A stretch of 64,000 nt of DNA from RPQJ01 sp046347155 (GTDB lineage: Bacteria > Pseudomonadota > Gammaproteobacteria > Steroidobacterales > Steroidobacteraceae): positions 682,001-746,000 of the forward strand of contig JAXMGT010000002.1 in NCBI GenBank assembly GCA_046347155.1, written 5' to 3'. Of this stretch, positions 1-9,718 are shown piece by piece; the first letter of the stretch is position 1, and every line of letters begins with the position of its first letter. The notes under the pieces are model-generated. The model searched no databases. It was not told the DNA's origin and was given only the letters and a program-made list of their open reading frames with translations. The translations under genes were made by a program, and so were the position numbers.

Positions 1-1550
<1,550 letters not shown>

Positions 1551-1584
1551 GGATGAGCCCGTCTGTCGGCGGCTGCGAGGCAGC

Positions 1585-1595
1585 CTGTTACTATA
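1585..1595 (+). promoter_or_regulatory. Possible -10 region before the MFS gene
   Basis: TG-T-TACTAT reads as an extended -10 (TG at 1586-1587 or shifted by one, TACTAT at 1590-1595). Transcription would start near 1602 in the short gap between divergent uvrA and the MFS gene. No clear -35 was found. The implied leader is about 20 bases if translation begins at the ATC at 1620, or about 75 if it begins at the GTG at 1677. Confidence 0.3.
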
Positions 1596-1676
1596 GGCCG
1601 ACCCCCCGAGGCCACGCCAATCAGCACGACCACAGACATTGCCCGGCCGGCGCTCAACCCACAGGAACGCCGGTCC

Positions 1677-2834
1677 GTGGGGGCCCTCGCGGCCATCTAC
1701 GCCACCCGGATGCTCGGGATGTTCCTCATGCTGCCCGTGCTGGCGCTCTATGCCCGCACGCTGCCGGACTACACGCCGGTCATGCTCGGGCTGGCGATGG
1801 GCGCCTACGGGCTCACGCAGGCGCTGCTCCAGATCCCGTTCGGCCGCTGGTCCGACCGGCTGGGCCGCAAGCCGCTGATCACGATCGGGCTCGGGTTCTA
1901 CGCGCTCGGCTCGCTGATCGGCATGTTCGCGCACAGCGTCGCGCTCATCTTCGTCGCCCGCTCGGTGCAGGGTGCGGGCGCCGTGTCGGCGTCCGTGACC
2001 GCGCTGCTCGCCGACCTCACGCGCACCGAGGTGCGCACCCGGGCGATGGCCTTCGTGGGCATCAGCATCGGGCTCTCGTTCGTCGTGGCGCTGATCCTCG
2101 GCCCGGCGCTCGACGCCGCGATCGGCGTGTCGGGCATCTTCGGCGTGATGCTCGCGATGGCGATGGCGGGCCTCGCGCTGCTGCATTTCGCCGTGCCCGA
2201 CGAGCCCCGTCGCAGCGGCGCCGAGGCCCCGCAGCTCGGCGCGATGTGGAGCATCGCGACGCGGCCGTCGCTCGTGCCGCTGTACGGCGGTGTGTTCGCG
2301 CTGCACTTCGTCATGACGGCGACGTTCATCGCGGTGCCGCAGGTGCTCGCGGGCGACCTGCACCTGCCGATGGCGACGCACTGGAAGGTCTACCTGGGCG
2401 TGTTCGTCGCCTCGCTGGCCGGCACGGTGCCGCTGATCCTCGTCACCGAGCGGGCCCGGCGGCGCACGACGGTGTTCGTCGCGGCCGTGCTGCTCACGGC
2501 GCTCTCGCAGGCGATGCTCGGGCTCGCGCACGCCGGGTACGCCTGGGTGATCGGGTCGCTGACGCTCTTCTTCGCCGCGCTCAACTACCTCGAGGCCCGG
2601 TTGCCCGCGCTGCTGACCCAGTCGGCCCCGGGGGCCGACCGAGGGGCCGCGCTCGGCATCTTCGCCACCGCGCAGTTCCTGGGCGCGTTCGGCGGCGGGG
2701 CGCTGGGTGGGGTGCTGCTCGGCCGCTACGGCCTCTCCGGGGTGTTCTGGGGCGGCGCCGTGGTCGCCCTGCTGTGGGGCCTGCTGGTCGCGCCGGCCAC
2801 CCGGGACGCGCCGAATCGCGCCGGACACGGCTGA
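1677..2834 (+). CDS. MFS transporter (drug/sugar efflux type)
   Basis: Inner-membrane major facilitator protein, about 385 residues, with some twelve hydrophobic segments. The first is ALAAIYATRMLGMFLMLPV. The loop 2-3 signature appears as FGRWSDRLGRKPLI, the classic G-x-x-x-D-R-x-G-R-K/R motif. The substrate cannot be told from sequence. An MFS gene just before ssb, near uvrA, is a common gammaproteobacterial arrangement. The start is uncertain: GTG at 1677 sits almost on TM1, while the frame stays open and protein-like upstream to an ATC at 1620 (reading I-S-T-T-T-D-I-A), with no ATG available. Confidence 0.88.
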   Translation: MGALAAIYATRMLGMFLMLPVLALYARTLPDYTPVMLGLAMGAYGLTQALLQIPFGRWSDRLGRKPLITIGLGFYALGSLIGMFAHSVALIFVARSVQGAGAVSASVTALLADLTRTEVRTRAMAFVGISIGLSFVVALILGPALDAAIGVSGIFGVMLAMAMAGLALLHFAVPDEPRRSGAEAPQLGAMWSIATRPSLVPLYGGVFALHFVMTATFIAVPQVLAGDLHLPMATHWKVYLGVFVASLAGTVPLILVTERARRRTTVFVAAVLLTALSQAMLGLAHAGYAWVIGSLTLFFAALNYLEARLPALLTQSAPGADRGAALGIFATAQFLGAFGGGALGGVLLGRYGLSGVFWGGAVVALLWGLLVAPATRDAPNRAGHG

Positions 2835-2866
2835 TTCTCCGTTCACCGCGGCGGGTCCCGGTAACG

Positions 2867-2872
2867 TAAAAT
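2867..2872 (+). promoter_or_regulatory. Putative -10 for ssb
   Basis: TAAAAT at 2867-2872, 28 bases before the ssb ATG, is an AT-rich island in very GC-rich sequence. The best -35 candidate, TTCACC at 2842-2847, has an unfavourable 19-base spacer. The call rests mainly on the -10. Confidence 0.35.
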
Positions 2873-2900
2873 CCGGGTCCATTTCCTCACGGTGGGCGCC

Positions 2901-3356
2901 ATGGCACGCGGTATCAACAAGGTCATCATCGTCGGCAACCTCGGGCAGGACCCGGAGACCCGCTACATGCCGAGCGGCAAGGCGGTCACGAACCTCCGGA
3001 TCGCCACCTCCGAGAGCTGGAAGGACAAGCAGACCGGCGAGCAGAAGGAGCAGACCGAGTGGCACAGCGTGGTCATGTACGACCGGCTGGCCGAGATCGC
3101 CGCGGAGTACCTGCGCAAGGGTTCGCAGGTCTACGTCGAGGGCAAGCTGCGCACCCGCAAGTGGCAGGACAAGGAAGGCCGCGACCGCTACACGACCGAG
3201 GTGATCGCGAACGAGATGCAGATGCTCGGCGGCCGCAGCGGCGGCGGCGCGGGCACCGAGTCGCGCGCCGAGCCCCGTTCGTCCGGCGCCGAGCGACCGG
3301 CCGCAGCGCCGGCCGCGTCGTCGGGCAGCGAGTTCGACGACGACATCCCGTTCTGA
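2901..3356 (+). CDS. ssb: Single-stranded DNA-binding protein SSB
   Basis: Coats ssDNA in replication, repair and recombination and recruits partners through its C-terminal tail. ATG at 2901 gives MARGINKVIIVGNLGQDPE, the standard SSB opening; a GTG at 2892 would add only three residues and is less likely. The OB fold occupies about residues 1-110 (WHSVVMYDRLAEIAAEYLRK region). A Gly/Ala/Ser-rich linker follows, then the acidic tip DDDIPF that contacts partner proteins. 151 residues is slightly short for the family but complete. Its uvrA/MFS neighbourhood is typical of gammaproteobacteria. Confidence 0.97.
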   Translation: MARGINKVIIVGNLGQDPETRYMPSGKAVTNLRIATSESWKDKQTGEQKEQTEWHSVVMYDRLAEIAAEYLRKGSQVYVEGKLRTRKWQDKEGRDRYTTEVIANEMQMLGGRSGGGAGTESRAEPRSSGAERPAAAPAASSGSEFDDDIPF

Positions 3357-3378
3357 ACCGGGCGCGGGCCCCCGGCCG

Positions 3379-4716
3379 ATGCCATACGTCCACCTGAAGA
3401 CGTTCGGCTGCCAGATGAACGAGTACGACTCCGCCCGGATGGCGGACGTGCTCCGTGAGTCCGGCGGCTACGAGCCCACGGACGACCCCGAGCGGGCCGA
3501 CCTGCTGCTGCTCAACACCTGCTCGGTGCGCGAGAAGGCGCAGGAGAAGGTCTTCTCGCAGCTCGGGCAGTGGAAGCTCCTGAAGCAGCGGCGACCCGAC
3601 GTGATCATCGGGGTCGGCGGCTGCGTCGCGAGCCAGGAAGGCGATGGCATCACGGACCGGGCGCCCTTCGTCGACCTGGTGTTCGGCCCCCAGACGCTGC
3701 ACCGGCTGCCCGCGATGATCGCCTCGGTGAGGCGCAATGGCCGGTCCGTCGTCGACGTGAGCTTCCCGGAGATCGAGAAGTTCGACCGGTTGCCCGAGCC
3801 GCGTGCGCAGGGCGCCACGGCGTTCGTCTCGATCATGGAGGGCTGCAGCAAGTACTGCACGTTCTGCGTCGTTCCGTACACGCGGGGCGAGGAGGTGAGC
3901 CGGCCGCTCGCGCAGGTGATGGACGAGGTGCGCTCGCTGGCCGCGCAGGGCGTCAGCGAGGTCACGCTGCTCGGCCAGAACGTGAACGCCTACCGCGGCC
4001 CGATGGCGGGCGGCGAGGCCGACCTCGCGGCGCTCATCTACTTCGTCGCCGAGGTGCCGGGGATCGAGCGGATCCGATTCACGACCTCGCACCCGGTCGA
4101 GTTCCGCGACAGCCTGATCGAGGCCTACCGCGACGTGCCCAAGCTCGCCGCCTACCTGCACCTGCCGGTGCAGTCGGGCGCCGACCGCGTGCTCGCGCTG
4201 ATGAAGCGCGGGCACACGACGCTCGAGTACAAGCAGAAGATCCGCCGGCTGCGCGAGGCGCGGCCGGGGATCAGCGTGTCCTCGGACTTCATCGTCGGCT
4301 TCCCGGGCGAGACCGAGCGCGACTTCGAGGCCACGCTCGCGTTCATCGCCGAGGTGGGCTTCGACCAGAGCTTCAGCTTCATCTACAGCCGCCGGCCCGG
4401 CACGCCGGCCGCCGCGCTGCCGGACGACGTCCCGCACGAGGAGAAGCAGCGCCGGCTCGAGCGCCTGCAGGCGCAGATCGACGGCCAGGCGCTCGCGATC
4501 AGCCGCTCGATGGTCGGCAGCCTGCAGCGCATCCTCGTCGAGCGTCCGTCGCGCCGCGACGCGCGCCAGCTCGCCGGCCGCACCGAGAACAACCGCTGGG
4601 TCAACTTCGACGGTCCGCCGTCGCTGATCGGCCGCTACACGGACGTCGTCGTCACCGAGGCATTGCCGAACTCGCTGCGCGGCCGACTCGCGACGCCCGA
4701 GCGGAGCATCGCGTGA
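3379..4716 (+). CDS. miaB: MiaB, tRNA-2-methylthio-N6-isopentenyladenosine synthase
   Basis: Radical SAM methylthiotransferase that adds the 2-methylthio group to i6A37 of tRNAs reading UNN codons. 445 residues, full length. The UPF0004 domain carries C11, C48 and C82, which bind one 4Fe-4S cluster. The radical SAM cluster is C156-x3-C160-x2-C163 (CSKYCTFC). A C-terminal TRAM domain follows (LQRILVERPSRRDARQLAG region onward). It begins the miaB-phoH-ybeY-corC-lnt run and its TGA overlaps the phoH GTG by four bases (GTGA), so coupled translation is likely. Confidence 0.97.
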   Translation: MPYVHLKTFGCQMNEYDSARMADVLRESGGYEPTDDPERADLLLLNTCSVREKAQEKVFSQLGQWKLLKQRRPDVIIGVGGCVASQEGDGITDRAPFVDLVFGPQTLHRLPAMIASVRRNGRSVVDVSFPEIEKFDRLPEPRAQGATAFVSIMEGCSKYCTFCVVPYTRGEEVSRPLAQVMDEVRSLAAQGVSEVTLLGQNVNAYRGPMAGGEADLAALIYFVAEVPGIERIRFTTSHPVEFRDSLIEAYRDVPKLAAYLHLPVQSGADRVLALMKRGHTTLEYKQKIRRLREARPGISVSSDFIVGFPGETERDFEATLAFIAEVGFDQSFSFIYSRRPGTPAAALPDDVPHEEKQRRLERLQAQIDGQALAISRSMVGSLQRILVERPSRRDARQLAGRTENNRWVNFDGPPSLIGRYTDVVVTEALPNSLRGRLATPERSIA

Positions 4717-5693
4717 GCGCCCAGGTCGAGGTGCGCGCCGTGTCGCTCGAGGGCGCCGACAACCCGCGGCTCGCGAACTTCGCCGGGCCGATGGAGCAGA
4801 ACCTGCGCCACGTCGAGGAACGCCTCGGCGTCGAGGTGCGTCGCCGCGGGCACGAACTCGCGGTGTACGGGCCGCCGGGACCGGTCGACAATGCGGCTGC
4901 GGTGCTGCGCCGGATGTTCGAGCTGTCGGCCGGCGAGGCGATGTCGCCCGAGCGCGTGCACCTGTGCGTGCAGGAACTCGGTTTCCGTGGCCCGGACGGC
5001 GACCGTGCCCCGGTCGGGGACGTGGTCGTCCACACGCAGCGCGGCGGCGTGCGGGGCCGCGGCGACAACCAGCGGCAGTACCTCGACCACATCCGGGTCA
5101 ACGACCTCACGTTCGGCATCGGCCCGGCCGGCACCGGCAAGACCTACCTCGCGGTCGCGAGCGCCGTCGAGGCGCTGCAGTCCGGTGCCGTGCGGCGCAT
5201 CGTGCTGGTGCGTCCGGCCGTCGAGGCCGGCGAGCGGCTCGGCTTCCTGCCGGGCGACCTCGCGCAGAAGGTCGACCCGTACCTGCGTCCGATGTACGAC
5301 GCGCTCTACGAGATGATGGGGTTCGACCGGGTCGCGCGGAACGTCGAGCGGCAGGTGATCGAGGTCGCGCCGCTCGCGTTCATGCGCGGCCGGTCGCTCA
5401 ACGATTCGTTCATCATCCTCGACGAGGCGCAGAACACCACGGTCGAGCAGATGAAGATGTTCCTGACCCGGCTCGGCTTCGGATCCCGCGCGGTCGTCAC
5501 CGGCGACATCACGCAGATCGACCTGCCCCGCCAGCAGCGCTCCGGGCTCCGCCACGCGATCGAGGTGCTGCGCGGCGTCGACGGCGTCGCGTTCACGTTC
5601 TTCGACTCGCGCGACGTCGTCCGCCACCCGCTCGTGCAGCGGATCGTCCAGGCCTACGAGCGCGCGGGCGACGCCCAGGGGCCGGAGGCTTGA
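4713..5693 (+). CDS. phoH: PhoH-like ATPase (YbeZ)
   Basis: PhoH/YbeZ family cytoplasmic NTPase, encoded beside YbeY and thought to help in rRNA maturation. GTG at 4713 overlaps the miaB stop (GTGA) and gives 326 residues, normal for the family. Walker A GPAGTGKT is at residues 137-144 and Walker B SFIILDEAQ at about 232-240. An N-terminal KH-like region (residues 10-80) precedes the ATPase domain. Its stop overlaps the putative ybeY TTG start (TTGA). The role is known from homologues; nothing here refines it. Confidence 0.93.
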   Translation: MSAQVEVRAVSLEGADNPRLANFAGPMEQNLRHVEERLGVEVRRRGHELAVYGPPGPVDNAAAVLRRMFELSAGEAMSPERVHLCVQELGFRGPDGDRAPVGDVVVHTQRGGVRGRGDNQRQYLDHIRVNDLTFGIGPAGTGKTYLAVASAVEALQSGAVRRIVLVRPAVEAGERLGFLPGDLAQKVDPYLRPMYDALYEMMGFDRVARNVERQVIEVAPLAFMRGRSLNDSFIILDEAQNTTVEQMKMFLTRLGFGSRAVVTGDITQIDLPRQQRSGLRHAIEVLRGVDGVAFTFFDSRDVVRHPLVQRIVQAYERAGDAQGPEA

Positions 5694-6193
5694 GGCGCCG
5701 GGTTCGCCCGGGGCCGCCACTCGCGGTCGAGACCCAGTACGCGGCCCGCCGCCCCTGGGTGCCGGCGCCCGCACGCCTCGCGCGGTGGGCACGTGCCGCC
5801 GACGCGGCCGCCGGCGGCGGCAGCGGCGGGGTCTGCGTCCGGATCGTCGGCGCCGCCGCGGGCCGCCGGCTGAACCGCGCCTACCGCGGCAAGGACCGTC
5901 CGACCAACGTGCTCTCGTTCCCCGCGTCGGCCGAGGAACGGGCCCACGGCGGCGCACTCGGCGACCTCGTGATCTGCGCCCCGGTCGTCGCGCGCGAGGC
6001 CCGTGCGCAGCGCAAGGCCCCCGACGCGCACTGGGCCCACCTGGTCGTGCACGGCGTGCTGCACCTGCACGGCCTCGACCACGAGCGCCCGCGCGCAGCC
6101 CGAGCGATGGAAGCGCTCGAGGTGGAAATCCTCCGTGGTTTGGGGTATCAGGATCCCTACCGACCCGTGACCGAATCCCGCCATGACCGCTGA
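5690..6193 (+). CDS. ybeY: YbeY, endoribonuclease / rRNA maturation factor
   Basis: Zinc-dependent RNase of the UPF0054 family, involved in 16S rRNA 3' end maturation and ribosome quality control. The metal motif HGVLHLHGLDH is at residues 121-131 (H121, H125, H131). The start chosen is TTG at 5690, overlapping the phoH stop, because the frame is open there and no ATG exists before the conserved core; a purine-rich AGGGGC lies eight bases upstream. 167 residues fits the family. The 3' end overlaps corC by 11 bases. Confidence 0.92.
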   Translation: MRRRVRPGPPLAVETQYAARRPWVPAPARLARWARAADAAAGGGSGGVCVRIVGAAAGRRLNRAYRGKDRPTNVLSFPASAEERAHGGALGDLVICAPVVAREARAQRKAPDAHWAHLVVHGVLHLHGLDHERPRAARAMEALEVEILRGLGYQDPYRPVTESRHDR

Positions 6194-7043
6194 CCGCCCG
6201 AGGCCCGCCGGCAGCTGGCTGCGCCGCCTCGTCGAATCGCTGGCCGGCGAGCCGCAGGACCTCGCCGAACTCACCGAAGTGCTCGCCGACGCGCGCGACC
6301 GCGGCCTCATCGAGGCCGACGTGCTCACGATGCTCGAGGGCGTGCTGCAGGTGTCCGAGACCCAGGTGCGGGACGTGATGGTCCCGCGCTCGCAGATGGT
6401 CGTGATCCAGCGCGACGAGCCGCCCGAGCGGATCCTGCCGATCGTCATCGAGTCGGGCCACTCGCGCTTCCCGGTCGTGGGCGAGGACCGCGACGACATC
6501 GCCGGGATCCTGCTCGCGAAGGACCTGCTGCGCTACTTCGCGCAGGGCGACGCCGGTCACTTCGACATCCGCGAGTGCCTTCGCCCCGCGGTGCTGATCC
6601 CGGAGAGCAAGCGGCTGAACGTGCTGCTGCGGGAGTTCCGGGTCAACCACAACCACATGGCCATCGTCGTCGACGAGTACGGCGGCGTGTCGGGCCTGCT
6701 CACGATCGAGGACGTGCTCGAGGAGATCGTCGGCGAGATCGGCGACGAGTACGACGTCGACGAGGGCGAGGGAATCCGCCGCGAGGGCGAGCGCACCTAC
6801 AGCGTGCCGGCCCTCACCCGGATCGAGGAGTTCAACCGGGTGTTCGGCACCCGGTTCGCCGACGAGGAGTTCGACACGATCGGCGGGCTGGTGCTGCACG
6901 AGCTCGGCCGCATGCCGCGCCGGGGCGAGTCGATCGAGATCGGCGGCATCGAGATCGCCGTGCTGCGCGCAGACCGCCGCCGCATCGAGTCGCTCAGGGT
7001 GCGCGCGCCCCGGGACGTCGAGCTGCCCGGCGGCGCGTCGTGA
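6183..7043 (+). CDS. corC: CorC/YbeX-type CBS-domain protein
   Basis: Cytoplasmic protein with a pair of CBS domains (about residues 65-185: VRDVMVPRSQMVVIQRDEP, then FRVNHNHMAIVVDEYGGVSG) and a C-terminal CorC_HlyC transporter-associated domain (about 200-280). The family is linked to magnesium/cobalt efflux and, through its ybeZ-ybeY context, to ribosome fitness. 286 residues, no membrane segments. It overlaps ybeY by 11 bases and shares GTGA with lnt, so it sits within a tight operon. Confidence 0.92.
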   Translation: MTADRPRPAGSWLRRLVESLAGEPQDLAELTEVLADARDRGLIEADVLTMLEGVLQVSETQVRDVMVPRSQMVVIQRDEPPERILPIVIESGHSRFPVVGEDRDDIAGILLAKDLLRYFAQGDAGHFDIRECLRPAVLIPESKRLNVLLREFRVNHNHMAIVVDEYGGVSGLLTIEDVLEEIVGEIGDEYDVDEGEGIRREGERTYSVPALTRIEEFNRVFGTRFADEEFDTIGGLVLHELGRMPRRGESIEIGGIEIAVLRADRRRIESLRVRAPRDVELPGGAS

Positions 7044-8581
7044 CGGGCCCGTCGGCGCCGGCGGCGCCGGGCGGTCGGCCCGCCGGATTCCTCGGTTACG
7101 TCGCCGCGCGCGGCGACTGGCTCGCGGCCGCCGCCGGCGCACTGCTCGCGGCTGCGTTCGCGCCGGTCGGCGCGTGGCCGCTCGCCTTCGCGTGTCCGGC
7201 GATCCTGATGCTCGCGTGGCGCGATGCCACGCCGCGCGTCGCCGCGCGCCGCGGGTTCCTGTTCACGGCCGCGACGTTCCTCGCGGGCACGTACTGGCTG
7301 TACCACAGCATCCACCTGATCGGGCAGGCGCCGGTGTGGATCGCGCTGGTGCTGATGCTCGGCATGGTGTCGATCATGGGCGCCTACACGGCGCTGCTCG
7401 GCTGGGCGGTCGTCCGCCACGGCCCCGCGCCGGGCGCGCTCCGTCACCTGGTGGTCGTGCCGGCGGGCTACGTGCTCGTCGAATGGCTCCGCGGCTGGCT
7501 CTTCAGCGGCTTCCCGTGGCTCGCGCTCGGCTACACCCAACTCGACACCGGGCTCGCCGCCTGGGCGCCGGCGGGCGGCGTGTACGCGGTCGGCCTCGCC
7601 GTCGCGGTGCTGGCCGGGGCGATCGTCACGATGATCACGGGCGGCCGGGCGGCGCGCGCGGCCGCCGCGGTCGCCGTGATCGCCGTCTGCGGGTCGGCCG
7701 CGGTGCTCCGCACCGTCGAGTGGACGCAACCCGAGCCGCGCACGGTCACCGTCGCGCTGGTGCAGGGTGCGGTGCCGCAGACGATGAAGTGGGCGCCGGG
7801 ACAGCTCGAGCGGACGATGGACCTCTATCGCACGCTCTCGCAGCCGTACCTCGGCGCGAACATCATCGTCTGGCCGGAGTCCGCGATCCCGACGCTCGAG
7901 AGCAACGTGCGCGACTACCTCGACGCGGTGTCCCGGACCGCGGCCGCGAGCGGTTCGGCGCTGATCACCGGGCTGGTGCGCCGCGAGCCGGGCACCGGCA
8001 ACTACTACAACTCGATCGCGGCGTGGTCGCCGGACGAGCAGTGGTACTACAAGCGCCGGCTGGTGCCGTTCGGCGAGTTCTTCCCGGTGCCCTCGGCCGT
8101 ACGCGAGTGGATGCGGCTCATGAACCTGCCGTATTCGGACTTTGCCGCAGGACCCGACGACCAGCGGCCGCTCGAGGCGGCGGGCGAGCGGCTCGCGCCG
8201 ACGATCTGCTACGAGGACGCCTACGGCACCGAGCAGCGGGCGCTCGCGCACGCCTCGACGCTGCTCGTGAACGTGACGAACGACGCGTGGTTCGGCGACT
8301 CCTCGGCCCCGCACCAGCACCTCGACATCAGCCGGATGCGCTCGCTCGAGACCGGCCGGCCGATGCTGCGGGCGACGAACGACGGCGTGACGGCGCTGAT
8401 CGCCCACGACGGCACCGTGATCGCGGCGCTGCCGCAGTTCGTGCCGGGCGTGCTCACCGGGCGGCTCACGCCGCGCACCGGCGACACCCCCTACGTCCGG
8501 CACGGCAACGTGCCGGTGCTCGTGCTGATGCTGCTCGGGCTCGCGGCCGGCGTCGTCGCGCGGCGCAGGTCGGGCGCGTGA
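7040..8581 (+). CDS. lnt: Lnt, apolipoprotein N-acyltransferase
   Basis: Inner-membrane enzyme that N-acylates the lipidated cysteine of lipoproteins, the last step before Lol export. 513 residues from GTG 7040. Several TM helices lie in residues 20-225, then a nitrilase-fold periplasmic domain and a final TM near the C-terminus. The catalytic triad matches E. coli Lnt closely: E280 (WPESAIP), K338 (YYKRRLVPFGE) and C390 (TICYED). It shares GTGA overlaps with corC upstream and with the metallo-hydrolase downstream. Confidence 0.96.
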   Translation: MTGPSAPAAPGGRPAGFLGYVAARGDWLAAAAGALLAAAFAPVGAWPLAFACPAILMLAWRDATPRVAARRGFLFTAATFLAGTYWLYHSIHLIGQAPVWIALVLMLGMVSIMGAYTALLGWAVVRHGPAPGALRHLVVVPAGYVLVEWLRGWLFSGFPWLALGYTQLDTGLAAWAPAGGVYAVGLAVAVLAGAIVTMITGGRAARAAAAVAVIAVCGSAAVLRTVEWTQPEPRTVTVALVQGAVPQTMKWAPGQLERTMDLYRTLSQPYLGANIIVWPESAIPTLESNVRDYLDAVSRTAAASGSALITGLVRREPGTGNYYNSIAAWSPDEQWYYKRRLVPFGEFFPVPSAVREWMRLMNLPYSDFAAGPDDQRPLEAAGERLAPTICYEDAYGTEQRALAHASTLLVNVTNDAWFGDSSAPHQHLDISRMRSLETGRPMLRATNDGVTALIAHDGTVIAALPQFVPGVLTGRLTPRTGDTPYVRHGNVPVLVLMLLGLAAGVVARRRSGA

Positions 8582-9651
8582 CCGGGCGCCACCACGCGAT
8601 CACCCGCGAGGGCGAGCGCTGGCCCTCGCGGCCGCGCGAACTCGAGTACCTGGCGGTCGAGCCGCCGGCGCCGGGTCACGCGGTGGCGATCGCGGACCGG
8701 CTGCTGTGGGCGCGCGTGCCGCTGCCGATGGAACTCGCGCACATCAACCTCTGGCTGCTCGACGACGGCGACGCCTGGACGCTCGTCGACACCGGGATGG
8801 CCGCCGACCCCTGTCGCGAGGCCTGGGACTCGCTCGAGCGCACGGCGCTCGGCGGAAGGCCGATCCGCCGCATCCTCGTCACGCACGACCACCCGGACCA
8901 CATGGGCCTCTCGCCGTGGCTGCAGCGCCGCCACGGCGCCGAGGTGTGGATGAACGCGGTGGCCCACGGCTCCGCCGCCGAGTTCCTCGCCGCCGAGCCC
9001 GAGGAAGTGCAGGCGCGCATGCGCGGCTTCCTCGCGCGCCACGGCATGCCGGTGGACCCGGGGCTCGGGCGCTACCCGGCGCTGCGCCACGACACCTGGT
9101 TCGACGGCGTGCCCGCGCTCGACCGGGCGCCCGCCGACGGCGACGTGCTCGAGGCCGGCGGTCGCCGGTGGGCCATCGTCGAGACCGCAGGCCACTGCCG
9201 CGGCCACCTGTGCCTGCACGACGCGGAGGGCCGGCTGCTCGTGAGCGGCGACCAGGTGCTGCCGGGCATCTCCCCGAACGTGAGCGTGCTGTCGAGCCGG
9301 CCGGATGCCGATCCGCTCGCCGCCTTCCTCGCCTCGCTCGAGCGGCTTGCGGCCTGCGACGAGGAGACGCTGGTGCTGCCGTCCCACGGCCGGCCGTTCC
9401 GGGGCTTGCACCGGCGCATGGCCGACCTCCGGGCCCACCACGAGCAGCAGCTCGCGGCGATCGTTGCCGCCTGCGGGGAGCCGCGCACGGCGTTCGACCT
9501 GCTGCCGGTGATGTTCGGCCGGCCGCTGAAGGGTTTCCACCGGTTCCTCGCGATCAGCGAGGCGGTCGCGCACCTGAACCACCTGGTCGCCACCGGTGGG
9601 CTGCGGCGGGACACGGGCCCCGACGACGTGCACCGGTTCGTCGCGCCCTGA
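8578..9651 (+). CDS. Metallo-beta-lactamase fold hydrolase
   Basis: Cytoplasmic MBL-fold protein, 357 residues from GTG 8578, which overlaps the lnt stop. The zinc motif is THDHPDHMG (H103, H105, D107, H108), with further ligands likely at H198 (TAGHCRGHLC region), D217 (LVSGDQVLP) and the SHGRPF histidine. A C-terminal helical extension (about 270-357) resembles the winged-helix-like tail of LACTB2/glyoxalase II-type hydrolases. Substrate unknown. It is not a usual member of the lnt operon, so its coupling to lnt is a local feature. Confidence 0.85.
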   Translation: MTGRHHAITREGERWPSRPRELEYLAVEPPAPGHAVAIADRLLWARVPLPMELAHINLWLLDDGDAWTLVDTGMAADPCREAWDSLERTALGGRPIRRILVTHDHPDHMGLSPWLQRRHGAEVWMNAVAHGSAAEFLAAEPEEVQARMRGFLARHGMPVDPGLGRYPALRHDTWFDGVPALDRAPADGDVLEAGGRRWAIVETAGHCRGHLCLHDAEGRLLVSGDQVLPGISPNVSVLSSRPDADPLAAFLASLERLAACDEETLVLPSHGRPFRGLHRRMADLRAHHEQQLAAIVAACGEPRTAFDLLPVMFGRPLKGFHRFLAISEAVAHLNHLVATGGLRRDTGPDDVHRFVAP

Positions 9652-9673
9652 GCGCCGGGGCCGGCCGGCCCTC

Positions 9674-9682
9674 TGGTATCCT
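9674..9682 (+). promoter_or_regulatory. Extended -10 promoter of leuS
   Basis: TG-G-TATCCT (TG 9674-9675, TATCCT 9677-9682) lies 36 bases before the leuS ATG in the 67-base gap after the hydrolase gene. The predicted start near 9689 leaves a leader of about 30 bases. No strong -35 was seen, as expected for an extended -10. Confidence 0.45.
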
Positions 9683-9718
9683 TGCGGGTCCGGTCCAGCA
9701 CCGTTTTCCCCGCCGATC

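Noticed and set aside
3073..8503. Several long minus-strand frames opposite ssb, miaB, phoH, corC and lnt
   Set aside because: Shadows of the real genes: no conserved motifs, Arg/Ala/Pro-dominated composition, and they cross known operon junctions.
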